Below, piece by piece: positions 21,376 to 21,528 of a stretch of 21,528 bases of DNA. A program made the translations under genes and the position numbers. The first letter of the stretch is position 1, and each line of letters starts with the position of its first letter. The stretch comes from an uncultured Kiritimatiellota bacterium (GTDB lineage: Bacteria > Verrucomicrobiota > Kiritimatiellia > RFP12 > UBA1067): positions 1 to 21,528 of the forward strand of contig CAKUCX010000057.1 of the NCBI GenBank assembly GCA_934643865.1, read 5' to 3'. Under the pieces are notes generated by a model that saw nothing but the letters and a program-made list of their open reading frames with translations, was not told where the DNA came from and ran no database searches.

Positions 21376-21528
21376 CTACTTCAAGTCCACGGCCACCTTG
21401 AAGAATCGGTATGTGGATGCATTGCCGTTTACTTCAAGCCAGACGGAGTCGGAGAGGTTGACCTTTCCGAAAATTGTGTACTTGCGGGAGGCGTATGTTT
21501 GCGTGTTCCACCCGATGGTGGGCGTTCC
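21376..21528 (-). CDS. C-terminal end of an unidentified, probably exported protein (partial)
   Basis: 50 codons in an open frame run from the window edge to TAG at 21378-21376. The sequence is beta-rich and ends KYTIFGKVNLSD...VWLEV...YRFFKVAVDLK. A terminal RFFKVxV strand is, in my experience, common at the end of large exported repeat proteins in this bacterial group. The gene runs in from beyond the window, so its identity cannot be given. Confidence 0.55.
   Translation of the reverse strand, partial: GTPTIGWNTQTYASRKYTIFGKVNLSDSVWLEVNGNASTYRFFKVAVDLK

Overview
The window looks like chromosome from a GC-rich anaerobic bacterium. The gene mix points to the PVC group, most likely Kiritimatiellota or Lentisphaerota from a gut or similar anoxic habitat. 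It has a FucO-type lactaldehyde reductase, a GntR/LacI-like sugar regulator, a Tat-exported Gfo/Idh/MocA oxidoreductase, a LamG-protein tail, an Rpn-family nuclease, several Fe-S proteins and a hybrid cluster protein. This placement is an inference from gene content; the window has no rRNA or other phylogenetic marker. No tRNA, rRNA or CRISPR array was recognised.

Layout. 1-804: repeat-rich, no gene. 805-5000: fucO, a broken LamG-type tail, then a divergent pair (DUF362 ferredoxin-like protein and GntR/LacI regulator). This block is bracketed by an exact inverted repeat of the last 79 bp of fucO, the second copy being a stray fucO tail. 5216-10893: Gfo/Idh with a Tat signal, then tatA, uvrC and a PLP basic amino acid decarboxylase, closely packed on the + strand. 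10899-11586: a DNA cytosine methyltransferase scrap running into an O6-alkylguanine methyltransferase. 11825-12592: a two-cluster ferredoxin-type protein. 12611-15422: a frameshifted cupin fragment, a PIN toxin/antitoxin pair, a 3-methyladenine glycosylase, a 47-codon small ORF and an Rpn nuclease. 15692-19641: a tight five-gene redox operon of bicupin, small ferredoxin, hcp, C_GCAxxG_C_C protein and a D-2-hydroxyacid dehydrogenase with a cysteine-rich tail. 20135-21024: a marR-cupin operon on the - strand with a near-consensus promoter and a palindromic operator. 21376-21528: the C-terminus of a gene leaving the window.

How the genes fit together. The 11825 ferredoxin and the 15692-19641 operon look like parts of one anaerobic redox or nitrosative-stress module centred on Hcp. 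Sequence scars suggest they were once adjacent. About 95 bp around the 5' end of the bicupin gene is repeated after the ferredoxin gene, and the roughly 3 kb between (toxin-antitoxin, mpg, Rpn) looks inserted. The five-gene operon is also flanked by roughly 190-bp near-identical direct repeats, so it could be lost or amplified by recombination.

Two other themes recur. Short dispersed or hairpin repeats sit inside coding sequence in frame (ferredoxin linker, Hcp linker, Rpn C-terminus). Extended -10 promoters of the form TGNTAYAMT occur throughout, several so close to the start codon that the mRNAs should be leaderless or nearly so. Base composition falls from very GC-rich before about 11.6 kb to visibly more AT-rich in the toxin-antitoxin and hcp regions, in line with an accessory region.
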